The notes below the pieces were generated by a model. It was not told the origin of the DNA. It searched no databases and saw nothing but the letters and a program-made list of their open reading frames with translations. The translations under genes were made by a program, and so were the position numbers. From Halisarca cf. caerulea (taxonomy: Eukaryota; Porifera; Demospongiae; Chondrillida; Halisarcidae), in NCBI GenBank assembly GCA_963170055.1, contig CAUJGJ010000277.1, positions 1-64,000 on the forward strand: 64,000 bases of DNA, read 5' to 3'. Of this stretch, positions 30,201 through 43,100 are shown piece after piece (the first letter of the stretch is position 1; every line of letters begins with the position of its first letter).

Positions 30201-31749
30201 TGTAGTGTTGGATATGCTGGTGCTAATACCAATATTTGGCACTAGCACAACGCACATTCCTAGTGGACACACATGAATTTTGTGAATTGCTAAGGCGTAT
30301 TTGTGTGGTGTTGGATATGCTGGTGCTAATACCAATATTTGGCACTAGCACCACGCACATTCCCAGTGGACACACATGAATTTTATGAATTGTTTTTGTC
30401 GTATTTGTGTAGTGTTGGATATGCTGGTGCTAATACCATTATTTGGTACTAACACCACGCACATTCCTAGTGGACACACATGAAGTTTCTGAAGTCCTGT
30501 GGGCGTATGTGTGTAGTGTTGGATGTACTGGTGCTCATACCACAATTTGGCACCAGCACCACGCACATTCCCAATTGACACACATGGAGTTTCTAAAGAT
30601 CTGTAAGCGCATGTGTGTAGAGTTGGATTTCCTCGTGCTAATACCAATATTTGGCAATAGCCCCACGCACATTCCCAGTGGACACACATAAAATTTCATA
30701 AGTTCTGTAGGTGTATTTGTGTAGTGTTGGATATGCTGGTTCTAATACCAATATTTGGCACTAGCACCACGCACATTCCCAGTGGACACACATGAAGTTT
30801 CTGAAGGACGGTGGGCGTATTTGTGTAGTGTTGGATATGCTGGTGCTAATACCAATATTTGGCACTAGCACCACGCACATTCCCAATGGAAACACATGAA
30901 GTTTCTGAAGTTCTGTGTGCATATTTGTGTAGTGTTGGATATGCTGGTGCTAAAACCAATATTTGGCAGTAGCACCACGCACATTCCCAGTGGACACACA
31001 TGAAGTTTCATAAGTGCTGTGAGCGCATTTGTGTATTGTTGGATATGCTGGTGCTAATACCAATATTTGGCACTAGCACCACGCACATTCAAAATGGACG
31101 CACATGAAGTTTCTGAAGTGCTGTGGGATATTTGTGTAGTGTTGGATATGCTGGTGCTAATACCAATATTTGGCACTAGCACCATGCACATTCACAGTGG
31201 ACACATATGAAGTTTCTGAAGTGCTGTGGGCGTATTTGTGTAGTGTTGGATATGCTGGTGCTAATACCATTATTTGGTACTAACACCACGCACATTCCTA
31301 GTGGACACACATGAAGTTTCTGAAGTGCTGTGGGCGTATGTGTGTAGTGTTGGATATACTGGTGCTAATACCACAATTTGGCACTAGCACCACGCACATT
31401 CCCAATTGACACACATGGAGTTTCTAAAGATCTGTAAGCGCATTTGTGTAGAGTTGGATTTCCTCGTGCTAATACCAATATTTGGCACTAGCACCACGCA
31501 CATTCCTAAAAGACACACATGAAATTTCATAAGTTCTGTGGGTGTATTTGTGTAGTGTTCAATATTCTGGTGCTAATAACAATATTTGGTAATAGCACCA
31601 CGCACATTCTCAATTGACACACATGAAGTTTCTGAAGTGCTGTGGGCGTATGTGTGTAGTGTAGGATATACTGGTACTAATACCAATATTTGGTAATAGC
31701 ACCACGCACATTCCCAATTGACACACATGAAGTTTCTGAAGTGCTGTGG
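27300..31749. repeat. Tandem block duplication in domain B, offset 2,284 then 2,180 bp
   Basis: 27,300-28,440 matches 29,584-30,724 at an offset of 2,284 bp. After this the second copy lacks one monomer (the one around 28,442-28,545, marked by GTGTTTGATATGC and TGCTTATACC). The match continues at offset 2,180 (28,551 with 30,731), then 2,179 after one base is lost in the second copy (GTGGGATATTTG, about 31,128). It ends near 29,570 and 31,749. Shared private variants include CACCATGCATATTCCC, GGATGTACTGGTGCTC, TAAGCGCATGTG and GTGTTCAATATTCTGG. Confidence 0.85.
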
Positions 31750-34260
31750 GCGTATTTGTGTAGTGTTGGATATGATGGTGCTAATACCAATATTTTGCAC
31801 TAGCACCACGCACATTCCCAGTGGACACACATGAAGTTTCTGAAGGACGGTGGGCGTATTTGTGTAGTGTTGGATATGCTGGTGCTAATACCAATATTTG
31901 GTACTAGCACCACGCACATTCCCAATGGAAACACATGAAGTTTTTGAAGTTCTGTGTGCATATTTGTGTAGTGTTGGATATGCTGGTGCTAATACCAATA
32001 TTTGGCACTAGAACCACGCACATTCCCAGTGGACACACATGAAGTTTCTGAAGTGCTGTGGGCGTATTTGTGTAGTGTTGGATATGCTGGTGCTAATACC
32101 ATTATTTGGTACTAACACCACGCAAATTCCTAGTGGACACACATGAAGTTTCTGAAGTCCTGTGGGCGTATGTGTGTAGTGTTGGATGTACTGGTGCTCA
32201 TATCACAATTGGGCACTAGCACCACGCACATTCCCAATGGAAACACATGAAGTTTCTGAAGTTCTGTGTGCATATTTGTGTAGTGTTGGATATGCTGGTG
32301 CTAATACCAATATTTGGCACTAGAACCACGCACATTCCCAGTGGACACACATGAAGTTTCTGAAGTGCTGTGGGCGTATTTGTGTAGTGTTGGATATGCT
32401 GGTGCTAATACCATTATTTGGTACTAACACCACGCACATTCCTAGTGGACACACATGAAGTTTCTGAAGTCCTGTGGGCGTATGTGTGTAGTGTTGGATG
32501 TACTGGTGCTCATATCACAATTTGGCACTAGCACCACGCACATTCCCAATGGAAACACATGAAGTTTCTGAAGTTCTGTGTGCATATTTGTGTAGTGTTG
32601 GATATGCTGGTGCTAAAACCAATATTTGGCAGTAGCACCACGCACATTCCCAGTGGACACACATGAAGTTTCATAAGTGCTGTGAGCGCATTTGTGTATT
32701 GTTGGATATGCTGGTGCTAATACCAATATTTGGCACTAGCACCACGCACATTCAAAATGGACGCACATGAAGTTTCTGAAGTGCTGTGGGATATTTGTGT
32801 AGTGTTGGATATGCTGGTGCTAATACCAATATTTGGCACTAGCACCATGCACATTCACAGTGGACACATATGAAGTTTCTGAAGTGCTGTGGGCGTATTT
32901 GTGTAGTGTTGGATATGCTGGTGCTAATACCATTATTTGGTACTAACACCACGCACATTCCTAGTGGACACACATGAAGTTTCTGAAGTGCTGTGGGCGT
33001 ATGTGTGTAGTGTTGGATATACTGGTGCTAATACCACAATTTGGCACTAGCACCACGCACATTCCCAATTGACACACATGGAGTTTCTAAAGATCTGTAA
33101 GCGCATTTGTGTAGAGTTGGATTTCCTCGTGCTAATACCAATATTTGGCACTAGCACCACGCACATTCCTAAAAGACACACATGAAATTTCATAAGTTCT
33201 GTGGGTGTATTTGTGTAGTGTTCAATATTCTGGTGCTAATAACAATATTTGGTAATAGCACCACGCACATTCTCAATTGACACACATGAAGTTTCTGAAG
33301 TGCTGTGGGCGTATGTGTGTAGTGTAGGATATACTGGTACTAATACCAATATTTGGTAATAGCACCACGCACATTCCCAATTGACACACATGAAGTTTCT
33401 GAAGTGCTGTGGGCGTATTTGTGTAGTGTTGGATATGATGGTGCTAATACCAATATTTTGCACTAGCACCACGCACATTCCCAGTGGACACACATGAAGT
33501 TTCTGAAGGACGGTGGGCGTATTTGTGTAGTGTTGGATATGCTGGTGCTAATACCAATATTTGGTACTAGCACCACGCACATTCCCAATGGAAACACATG
33601 AAGTTTTTGAAGTTCTGTGTGCATATTTGTGTAGTGTTGGATATGCTGGTGCTAATACCAATATTTGGCACTAGAACCACGCACATTCCCAGTGGACACA
33701 CATGAAGTTTCTGAAGTGCTGTGGGCGTATTTGTGTAGTGTTGGATATGCTGGTGCTAATACCATTATTTGGTACTAACACCACGCACATTCCTAGTGGA
33801 CACACATGAAGTTTCTGAAGTCCTGTGGGCGTATGTGTGTAGTGTTGGATGTACTGGTGCTCATATCACAATTTGGCACTAGCACCACGCACATTCCCAA
33901 TGGAAACACATGAAGTTTCTGAAGTTCTGTGTGCATATTTGTGTAGTGTTGGATATGCTGGTGCTAAAACCAATATTTGGCAGTAGCACCACGCACATTC
34001 CCAGTGGACACACATGAAGTTTCATAAGTGCTGTGAGCGCATTTGTGTATTGTTGGATATGCTGGTGCTAATACCAATATTTGGCACTAGCACCACGCAC
34101 ATTCAAAATGGACGCACATGAAGTTTCTGAAGTGCTGTGGGATATTTGTGTAGTGTTGGATATGCTGGTGCTAATACCAATATTTGGCACTAGCACCATG
34201 CACATTCACAGTGGACACATATGAAGTTTCTGAAGTGCTGTGGGCGTATTTGTGTAGTGT
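30878..34260. repeat. Successive block copies, 1,663 bp then 1,351 bp, with an internal 312-bp duplication
   Basis: The monomer beginning CATTCCCAATGGAAACAC and followed by TGCTAAAACCAATATTTGGC occurs at 30,878, 32,541 and 33,892. These positions delimit a 16-mer of 1,663 bp and a 13-mer of 1,351 bp, followed by a partial third copy. Each copy has lost one base at GTGGGATATTTG, so lengths are one short of a multiple of 104. The extra three monomers of the first copy come from an internal 312-bp duplication (about 31,920-32,231 and 32,232-32,543), recognisable by GGCACTAGAACC and GCTCATATCAC. Confidence 0.85.
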
Positions 34261-37200
34261 TGGATATGCTGGTACTAATACCATTATTTGGTACTAACAC
34301 CACGCACATTCCTAGTGGACACACATGAAGTTTCTGAAGTCCTGTGGGCGTATGTGTGTAGTGTTGGATGTACTGGTGCTCATATCACAATTTGGCACTA
34401 GCACCACGCACATTCCCAATTGACACACATGGAGTTTCTAAAGATCTGTAAGCGCATGTGTGTAGAGTTGGATTTCCTCGTGCTAATACCAATATTTGGC
34501 AATAGCACCACGCACATTCCCAGTGGACACACATAAAATTTCATAAGTTCTGTAGGTGTATTTGTGTAGTGTTTGATATGCTGGTGCTTATACCAATATT
34601 TGGCACTAGCACCACGCACATTCCCAGTGGACACACATGAAGTTTCTGAAGGACGGTGGGCGTATTTGTGTAGTGTTGGATATGCTGGTTCTAATACCAA
34701 TATTTGGCACTAGCACCACGCACATTCCCAGTGGACACACATGAAGTTTCTGAAGGACGGTGGGCGTATTTGTGTAGTGTTGGATATGCTGGTGCTAATA
34801 CCAATATTTGGCACTAGCACCACGCACATTCCCAATGGAAACACATGAAGTTTCTGAAGTTCTGTGTGCATATTTGTGTAGTGTTGGATATGCTGGTGCT
34901 AAAACCAATATTTGGCAGTAGCACCACGCATATTCCCAGTGGACACACATGAAGTTTCATAAGTGCTGTGAGCGCATTTGTGTATTGTTGGATATGCTGG
35001 TGCTAATACCAATATTTGGCACTAGCACCACGCACATTCAAAATGGACGCACATGAAGTTTCTGAAGTGCTGTGGGCGTATTTGTGTAGTGTTGGATATG
35101 CTGGTGTTAATACCAATATTTGGCACTAGCACCATGCACATTCACAGTGGACACATATGAAGTTTCTGAAGTGCTGTGGGCGTATTTGTGTAGTGTTGGA
35201 TATGCTGGTGCTAATACCATTATTTGGTACTAACACCACGCACATTCCTAATGGACACACATGAAGTTTCTGAAGTGCTGTGGGCGTATGTGTGTAGTGT
35301 TGGATATACTGGTGCTAATACCACAATTTGGCACTAGCACCACGCACATTCCCAATTGACACACATGGAGTTTCTAAAGATCTGTAAGCGCATTTGTGTA
35401 GAGTTGGATTTCCTCGTGCTAATACAAATATTTGGCACTAGCACCACGCACATTCCTAAAAGACACACATGAAATTTCATAAGTTCTGTGGGTGTATTTG
35501 TGTAGTGTTCAATATTCTGGTGCTAATAACAATATTTGGTAATAGCACCACGCACATTCCCAATTGACACACATGAAGTTTCTGAAGTGCTGTGAGCGTA
35601 TTTGCGTAGTGTTGGATATGCTGGTGCTAATACCAATATTTGGCACTAGCACCACGCACATTCGCAGTGGACACACATAAAGTTTCTGAAGTTCTGTAGG
35701 CGTATTTCAGTAGTGTTGGATATACTGGTGCTAATACCAAAATTTGGAACTAAAACCACACATATTCCCAGTGGAAGACCATGAAGTTTCTGAAGTGCTG
35801 TGAGCGTATTTGTGTAGTGTTGGATATGCTGGTGCTAATACCAATATTTGGCACTACGATCACGCACATTCCCAGTGGACACATGAATTTTGTGAATTGC
35901 TAAGACGTATTTGTGTGCTGTTGGATACCCTGGTGCTAATACCATTATTTGGTACTAACACCCCGCACATTCCTAATGGACACACATGAAGTTTCTGAAG
36001 TGCTGTGAGCGTATTTGTGTAGTGTTGGATATGCTGGTGCTAATACCAATAATTGGCACTAGCACCACGCACATTCCTAATAGACACACATGAAATTTCA
36101 TAAGTTCTGTGGGTGAATTTGTGTAGTGTTGGATATACTGGTGCTAAAACCAATATTTGGCACTAGCACCACGCTTATTCACAATTGACACACATGAAGT
36201 TTCTGAAGATCTGTGAGCGTATTTGTGTAGTGTTGAAAATGCTGGTGCTAATACCATTATTTGGTACTAACACCACGCACATTCCCAGTGGACACACATG
36301 AAGTTTCTGAAGTTCTGTGAGCGTATTTGTGTAGTGTTGGATATACTGGTGCTAGTACAAATGTTAGGCATTAGCACCACGAACATTTGCAGAGGACATA
36401 CATGAACTTTCTGAAAATCTTTGGGTGTATTTGTGTAGTGTTGGATATGCTGGAGCTAATACCAAAACTTGGCACCAGCACCACACATTCCCAGTGGACA
36501 CACATGAAGTTTCCGAAGTTCTGTGGGCGTATGTGTGTAGTGTTGGATATGCTGGTGCTAATAGCAATATTTGGCTATAGCACCACGCGCATTCACAATT
36601 GACACACATGAAGTTTCTGAAGTTCTGTTGGCGTATTTTTGTAGTGTTGGATATGCTGGTGCTAATACCAATATTTGGCACTAGCGCCATGCACATTCCA
36701 AATGGACGCACATGAAGTTTCTGAAGTGCTGTGGGCGTATTTGTGTAGTGTTGGATATGCTGGTGCTAATACCAATATTTGGCACTAGCGCCATGCACAT
36801 TCCAAATGGACGCACATGAAGTTTCTGAAGTGCTGTGGGCGTATTTGTGTAGTGTTGGATATGCTGTTCCTAATACCAATATTTGGCACTAGCACTATGC
36901 ACATTCACAGTGGACACACATGAAGTTTCTGAAGTGCTGTGGGCGTATTTGAGTAGTGTTGGTTATGCTGGTGCTAATACCATTATTTGGTACTAACACC
37001 ACGCACATTCCTAGTGGACACACATGAAGTTTCTGAAGTGCTGTGGGCGTATGTGTGTAGTGTTAGATATACTGGTGCTAATACCACAATTTGGCACTAG
37101 CACCACGCACATTCCCAATTGACACACATGGAGTTTCTAAAGATCTTTAAGCGCATTTGTGTAGAGATGGATTTCCTCGTGCTAATACCAATATTTGGCA

Positions 37201-40149
37201 CTAGTGCCACGCACATTCCTAAAAGACACACATGAAATTTCATAAGTTCTGTAGGTGTATTTGTGTAGTGTTGGATATGCTGGTGCTAAAACCAATATTT
37301 GGCACTAGCACCACGCGCATTCAAAATTGACACACATGAAGTTTCTGAAGATCTGTGAGCGTATTTGTGTAGTGTTGGATATGCTGGTGCTAATACCAAT
37401 ATTTGGCACTAGCACCACGCACATTCCAAGTGGAAACACATGAAGTTTCTGAAGTGCTGTGGGCGTATTTGCGTAGTGTTGGATATGCTGGTGCTAATAC
37501 CAATATTTGGCAATAGCACCACGCACATTCCCAGTGGACACACATGAAGTTTCTGAAGTGCTGTGGGCATATTTGTGCAGTGTTGGATATGCTGGTGCTA
37601 ATACCAATATTTGGCACTAGCACCACGCACATTCCCAGTGGACACACATGAAGTTTCTGAAGGACGGTGGGCGTATTTGTGTAGTTTTGGATATGCTGGT
37701 GCTAATACCAATATTTGGCACTAGCACCATGCACATTCACAGTGGACACATATGAAGTTTCTGAAGTGCTGTGGGCGTATTTGAGTAGTGTTGGATATGC
37801 TGGTGCTAATACCATTATTTGGCACTAACACCATGCACATTCCTAGTGGACACACATGAAGTTTCTGAAGTGCTGTGGGCGTATGTGTGTAGTGTTAGAT
37901 ATACTGGTGGTAATACCACAATTTGGCACTAGCACCACGCACATTCCCAATTGACACACATGTAGTTTCTAAAGATCTGTAAGCGCATTTGTGTAGAGAT
38001 GGATTTCCTCGTGCTAATACCAATATTTGGCACTAGCACCACGCACATTCCTAAAAGACACACATGAAATTTCATAAGTTCTGTGGGTGTATTTGTGTAG
38101 TGTTGGATATGCTGGTGCTAAAACCAATATTTGGCACTAGCACCACGCGCATTCACAATTGACACACATGAAGTTTCTGAAGATCTGTGAGCGTATTTGT
38201 GTAGTGTTGGATATGCAGGTGCTAATACAAATATTTGGCACTAGCACCACGCACATTCCCAGTGGACACACATGAAGTTTCTGAAGTTCTGTGGGCGTAT
38301 TTGTGTAGTGTTGGATATGCTGGTGCTAATACCAATATTTGGCACTAGCACCATGCACATTCCCAATTGACACATATGGAGTTTCTAAAGATCTGTAAGC
38401 GCATTTGTGTAGAGTTTGATTTCCTCGTGCTAATACCAGTATTTGGCACTAGCACCATGCACATTCCTAAAAGACACACATGAAATTTCATAAGTTCTGT
38501 TGGTGTATTTGTGTAGTGTTCAATATTCTGGTGCTAATACCAATATTTGGTAATAGCACCACTCATATTCCCAATTGACACACATGACCTTTCTGAAGTG
38601 CTGTGGGCGTATTTGTGTAGTGTTGGATATGCTGGTGCTAATACCAATAGTTGGCACTAGCACTACGCACATTCCCAGTAGACACACAAAGTTTCTTAAT
38701 TACTGTTGGCGTATTTGTGTAGTGTTGGATATGCTGGTGCTAATACCAATAGTTGGCACTAGCACTACGCACATTCCCAGTAGACACACATAAAGTTTCT
38801 TAATTACTGTTGGCGTATTTGTGTAATGTTGGATATGCTGGTGCTAATACCAATATTTTGCACTAGAACAACGCACATTCCCAGTGGACACACATGACCT
38901 TTCTGAAGTGCTGTGGGCGTATTTGTGTAGTGTTGGATATGCTGCTGCTAATACCAATATTTGGCAATAGCACCACTCACATTCCCAGTGGACACACATG
39001 AAGTTTCTGAAGTTCTGTGTGCATATTTGTGTAGTGTTGGATATGCTGGTGCTAATACCAATATTTGGCACTAGCACCACGCACATTCCCAGTGGACACA
39101 CATGAAGTTTCTGAAGTGCTGTGGGCGTATTTGTGTAGATTTGGATATGCTGGTGCTAATACCAATATTTGGCACCAGCACCACGCACATTCCCAGTGGA
39201 CACACATGAAGTTTGTGAAGTGCTGTGGGCGTATTTGTGTAGTGTTGGATATGCTGGTTCTAATACCAATATTTGGCACTAGCACCACGCACATTCCCAG
39301 TGGACACACATGACCTTTCTGAAGTACTGTGGGCGTATTTGTGTAGTGTTGGATATGCTGGTGCTAATACCAATAGTTGGCACTAGCACTACGCACATTC
39401 CAAGTAGACACACATAAAGTTTCTTAATTACTGTTGGCGTATTTGTGTAGTGTTGGATATGCTGGTGCTAATACCAATAGTTGGCACTAGCACTACGCAC
39501 ATTCCCAGTAGACACACATAAAGTTTCTTAATTACTGTTGGCGTAATTGTGTAATGTTGGATATGCTGGTGCTAATACCAATATTTTGCACTAGAACAAC
39601 GCACATTCCCAGTGGACACACATGACCTTTCTGAAGTGCTGTGGGCGTATTTGTGTAGTGTTGGATATGCTGGTGCTAATACCAATATTTGGCAATAGCA
39701 CCACGCACATTCCCAGTGGACACACATGACCTTTCTGTAGTTCTGTGGGCGTATTTGTGTAGTGTTGGATATGCTGGTGCTAATACCAATATTTGGCACT
39801 AGCACCACGCACATTCCCAGTGGACACACATGAAGTTTCTTAACAACCGTGGGCGTATTTGTGTAGTGTTGGATATGCTGGTTCTAATACCAAAATTTGG
39901 CACTAGCACCACGCACATTCGCAGTGGACACACATGACCTTTCTGAAGTGCTGTGGGCGTATTTGTGTAGTGTTGGATATGCTGGTGCTAATACCAATAT
40001 TTTGCACTAGAACCACGCACATTCCCAGTGGACTCACATAACCTTTCTGAAGTGCTTAGGGCGTATTTGTGTAGTGTTGGATGTGCTGCTGCTAATACCA
40101 ATAGTTGGCACTAGCACTACGCACATTCCCAGTAGACACACATAATGTT

Positions 40150-43100
40150 TCTTAATTACTGTTGGCGTATTTGTGTAATGTTGGATATGCTGGTGCTAAT
40201 ACCAATATTTTGCACTAGAACCACGCACATTCCCAGTGGACACACATGACCTTTCTGAAGTGCTGTGGGCGTATTTGTGTAGTGTTGGATATGCTGGTGG
40301 TAATACCAATATTTGGCACTAGCACCACGCACATTCCCAGTGGACACACATGACCTTTCTGAAGTGCTGTGGGCGTATTTGTGTAGTGTTGGATATGCTG
40401 GTGCTAATACCAATATTTGGCACTAGCACCACGCACATTCCTAGTGGACACTCATGACTTTTCTGAAGTGCTGTGGGCGTATTTGTGTAGTGTTGGATAT
40501 GCTGGTGCTAATACCAATAGTTGGCACTAGCACTACGCACATTCCCAGTAGACACACATAATGTTTCTTAATTACTGTTGGCGTATTTGTGTAATGTTGG
40601 ATATGCTGGTGCTAATACCAATATTTTGCACTAGAACCACGCACATTCCCTGTGGACACACATGACCTTTCTGAAGTGCTGCGGGCGTATTTGTGTAGTG
40701 TTGGATATGCTGGTGCCAATACCAATATTTGGCACTAGCACCACTCACATTCCCAGTGGACATACATGAAGTTTCTTAACTACTGTGGGCGTATTTCTGT
40801 AATGTTGGATATGCTGGTGCTAATACCAATATTTGGCACTAGCACCACACATTCCCAGTGGACACACATGACCTTTCTGAAGTGCTGTGGGCGTATTTTT
40901 GTAGTGTTTTATAGGCTGGTGCTAATACCAATATTTGGCACTAGCACCACGCACATTCCCAGTGGACACACGTGAAGTTTCTTAACTACTGTGCGCGTAT
41001 TTGTGTAATGTTGGATATGCTGCTGCTAATACCAATATTTGGCACTAGCACCACGCACATTCCCAGTGGACACACATGACCTTTCTGAAGTGCTGTGGAA
41101 GTATTTGTGTAATGTTGGATATGCTGGTGCTAATACCAATATTTGGCACTAGTACCAGGTATATTCCCAGTGGACACACATGAAGTTTCTGAAGTGCTGT
41201 TGGCGTATTTGTGTAGTGTTGGATATGCTGGTGCTAATACCAATATTTGGCACTAGCACCACTCACATTCCCAGTGGACATACATGAAGTTTCTTAACTA
41301 CTGTGGGCGTATTTGTGTAATGTTGGATATGCTGGTGCAAATACCAATATTTGGCACTAGCACCACACATTCCCAGTGGACACACATGACCTTTCTGAAG
41401 TGCTGTGGGCGTATTTTTGTAGTGTTTGATGGGATGGTGCTAATACCAATATTTGGCACTAGCACCACGCACATTCCCAGTGGACACACATGAAGTTTCT
41501 TACCTACTGTGCGCGTATTTGTGTAATGTTGGATATGCTGCTTCTAATACCAATATTTGGCACTAGAACCACGCACATTCCCAGTGGACACACATGACCT
41601 TTCTGAAGTGCTGTGGAAGTATTTGTGTAATGTTGGATATGCTGGTGCTAATACCAATATTTGGCACTAGCACCACGTATATTCCCAGTGGACACACATG
41701 AAGTTTCTGAAGTACTGTGGGCGTATTTGTGTAGTGTTGGATATGCTGGTGCTAATACCAATATTTGGCACTAGCACCACTCACATTCCCAGTGGACATA
41801 CATGAAGTTTCTTAACTACTGTGGGCGTATTTGTGTAATGTTGGAAATGCTGGTGCTAATACCAATATTTGGCACTAGCACCACACATTCCCAGTGGACA
41901 CAAATGACCTTTCTGAAGTGCTGTGGGCGTATTTGTGTAGTGTTGGATATGCTTGTGCTAATACCAATATTTGACACTAGCACCACGCACATTCCCATTG
42001 GACACACATGAAGTTTCTGAAGTGCTGTGGGCGTATTTGTGTAGTGTTGGATATGCTCGTGCTAATACCAATATTTGGCACTAGCACCACGCACATTCCA
42101 AGTGGACACACATGAAGTTTCTTAACTACTGTGGGCGTATTTGTGTAATGTTGGATATGCTGGTGCTAATATCAATATTTGGCACTAGCACCACGCACAT
42201 TCCAAGTGGACACACATGACCTTTTTGAAGTGCTGTGGGCGTATTTGTGTAGTGTTGGATATGCTGGTGCTAATATCAATATTTGGCACTAGCACCACGC
42301 ACATTCCAAGTGGACACACATGACCTTTTTGAAGTGCTGTGGGCGTATTTGTGTAGTGTTGGATATGCTGGTGCTAATACCAATATTTGGCACTAGCACC
42401 ACGCACATTCCCAGTGGACAAACATGAAGTTTCTTAACTACTTTGCGCGTATTTGTGTAATGTTGGATATGCTGCTGCTAATACCAATATTTTGCACTAG
42501 AACCACGCACATTCCCAGTGGACACACATGACCTTTCTGAAGTGCTGAGGGCGTATTTGTGTAGTGTTGGATATGCTGGTGCTAATACCAATAGTTGGCA
42601 CTAGCACTACGCACATTCCCAGTAGACACACATAAAGTTTCTTAATTACTGTTGGCGTATTTGTGTAATGTTGGATATGCTGGTGCTAATACCAATATTT
42701 TGCACTAGAACCACGCACATTCCCAGTGGACACACATGACCTTTCTGAAGTGCTGTGGGCGTATTTGTGTAGTGTTGGATATGCTGGTGGTAATACCAAT
42801 ATTTGGCACTAGCACCACGCACATTCCCAGTGGACACACATGACCTTTCTGAAGTGCTGTGGGCGTATTTGTGTAGTGTTGGATATGCTGGTGCTAATAC
42901 CAATATTTGGCACTAGCACCACGCACATTCCTAGTGGACACTCATGACTTTTCTGAAGTGCTGTGGGCGTATTTGTGTAGTGTTGGATATGCTGGTGCTA
43001 ATACCAATAGTTGGCACTAGCACTACGCACATTCCCAGTAGACACACATAATGTTTCTTAATTACTGTTGGCGTATTTGTGTAATGTTGGATATGCTGGT

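Larger units (their letters stand above)
17731..38520. repeat. Satellite domain B: heterogeneous monomers with block duplications
   Basis: Same family as domain A but with no dominant short higher-order unit. Monomers vary more and phase is lost several times: 103 bp at about 17,730, a lost T at about 18,638 (ACGCACATCCTAG), and 101-bp monomers from 21,526. Domain A types continue to about 20,300, mixed with forms that carry CACACACATTCCC, TTTCCGAAGTTCTG or GGAACTAACACC. From 21,520 a paired module is common: an AATTTTGTGAATTGCTAAGG monomer followed by one with AATTGTTTTTGTCG. From about 28,200 forms with GAAGGACGGTGGG, GCATATTTGTG and GGATGTACTGG appear. The edges are gradual, so both boundaries are approximate. 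Confidence 0.85.
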
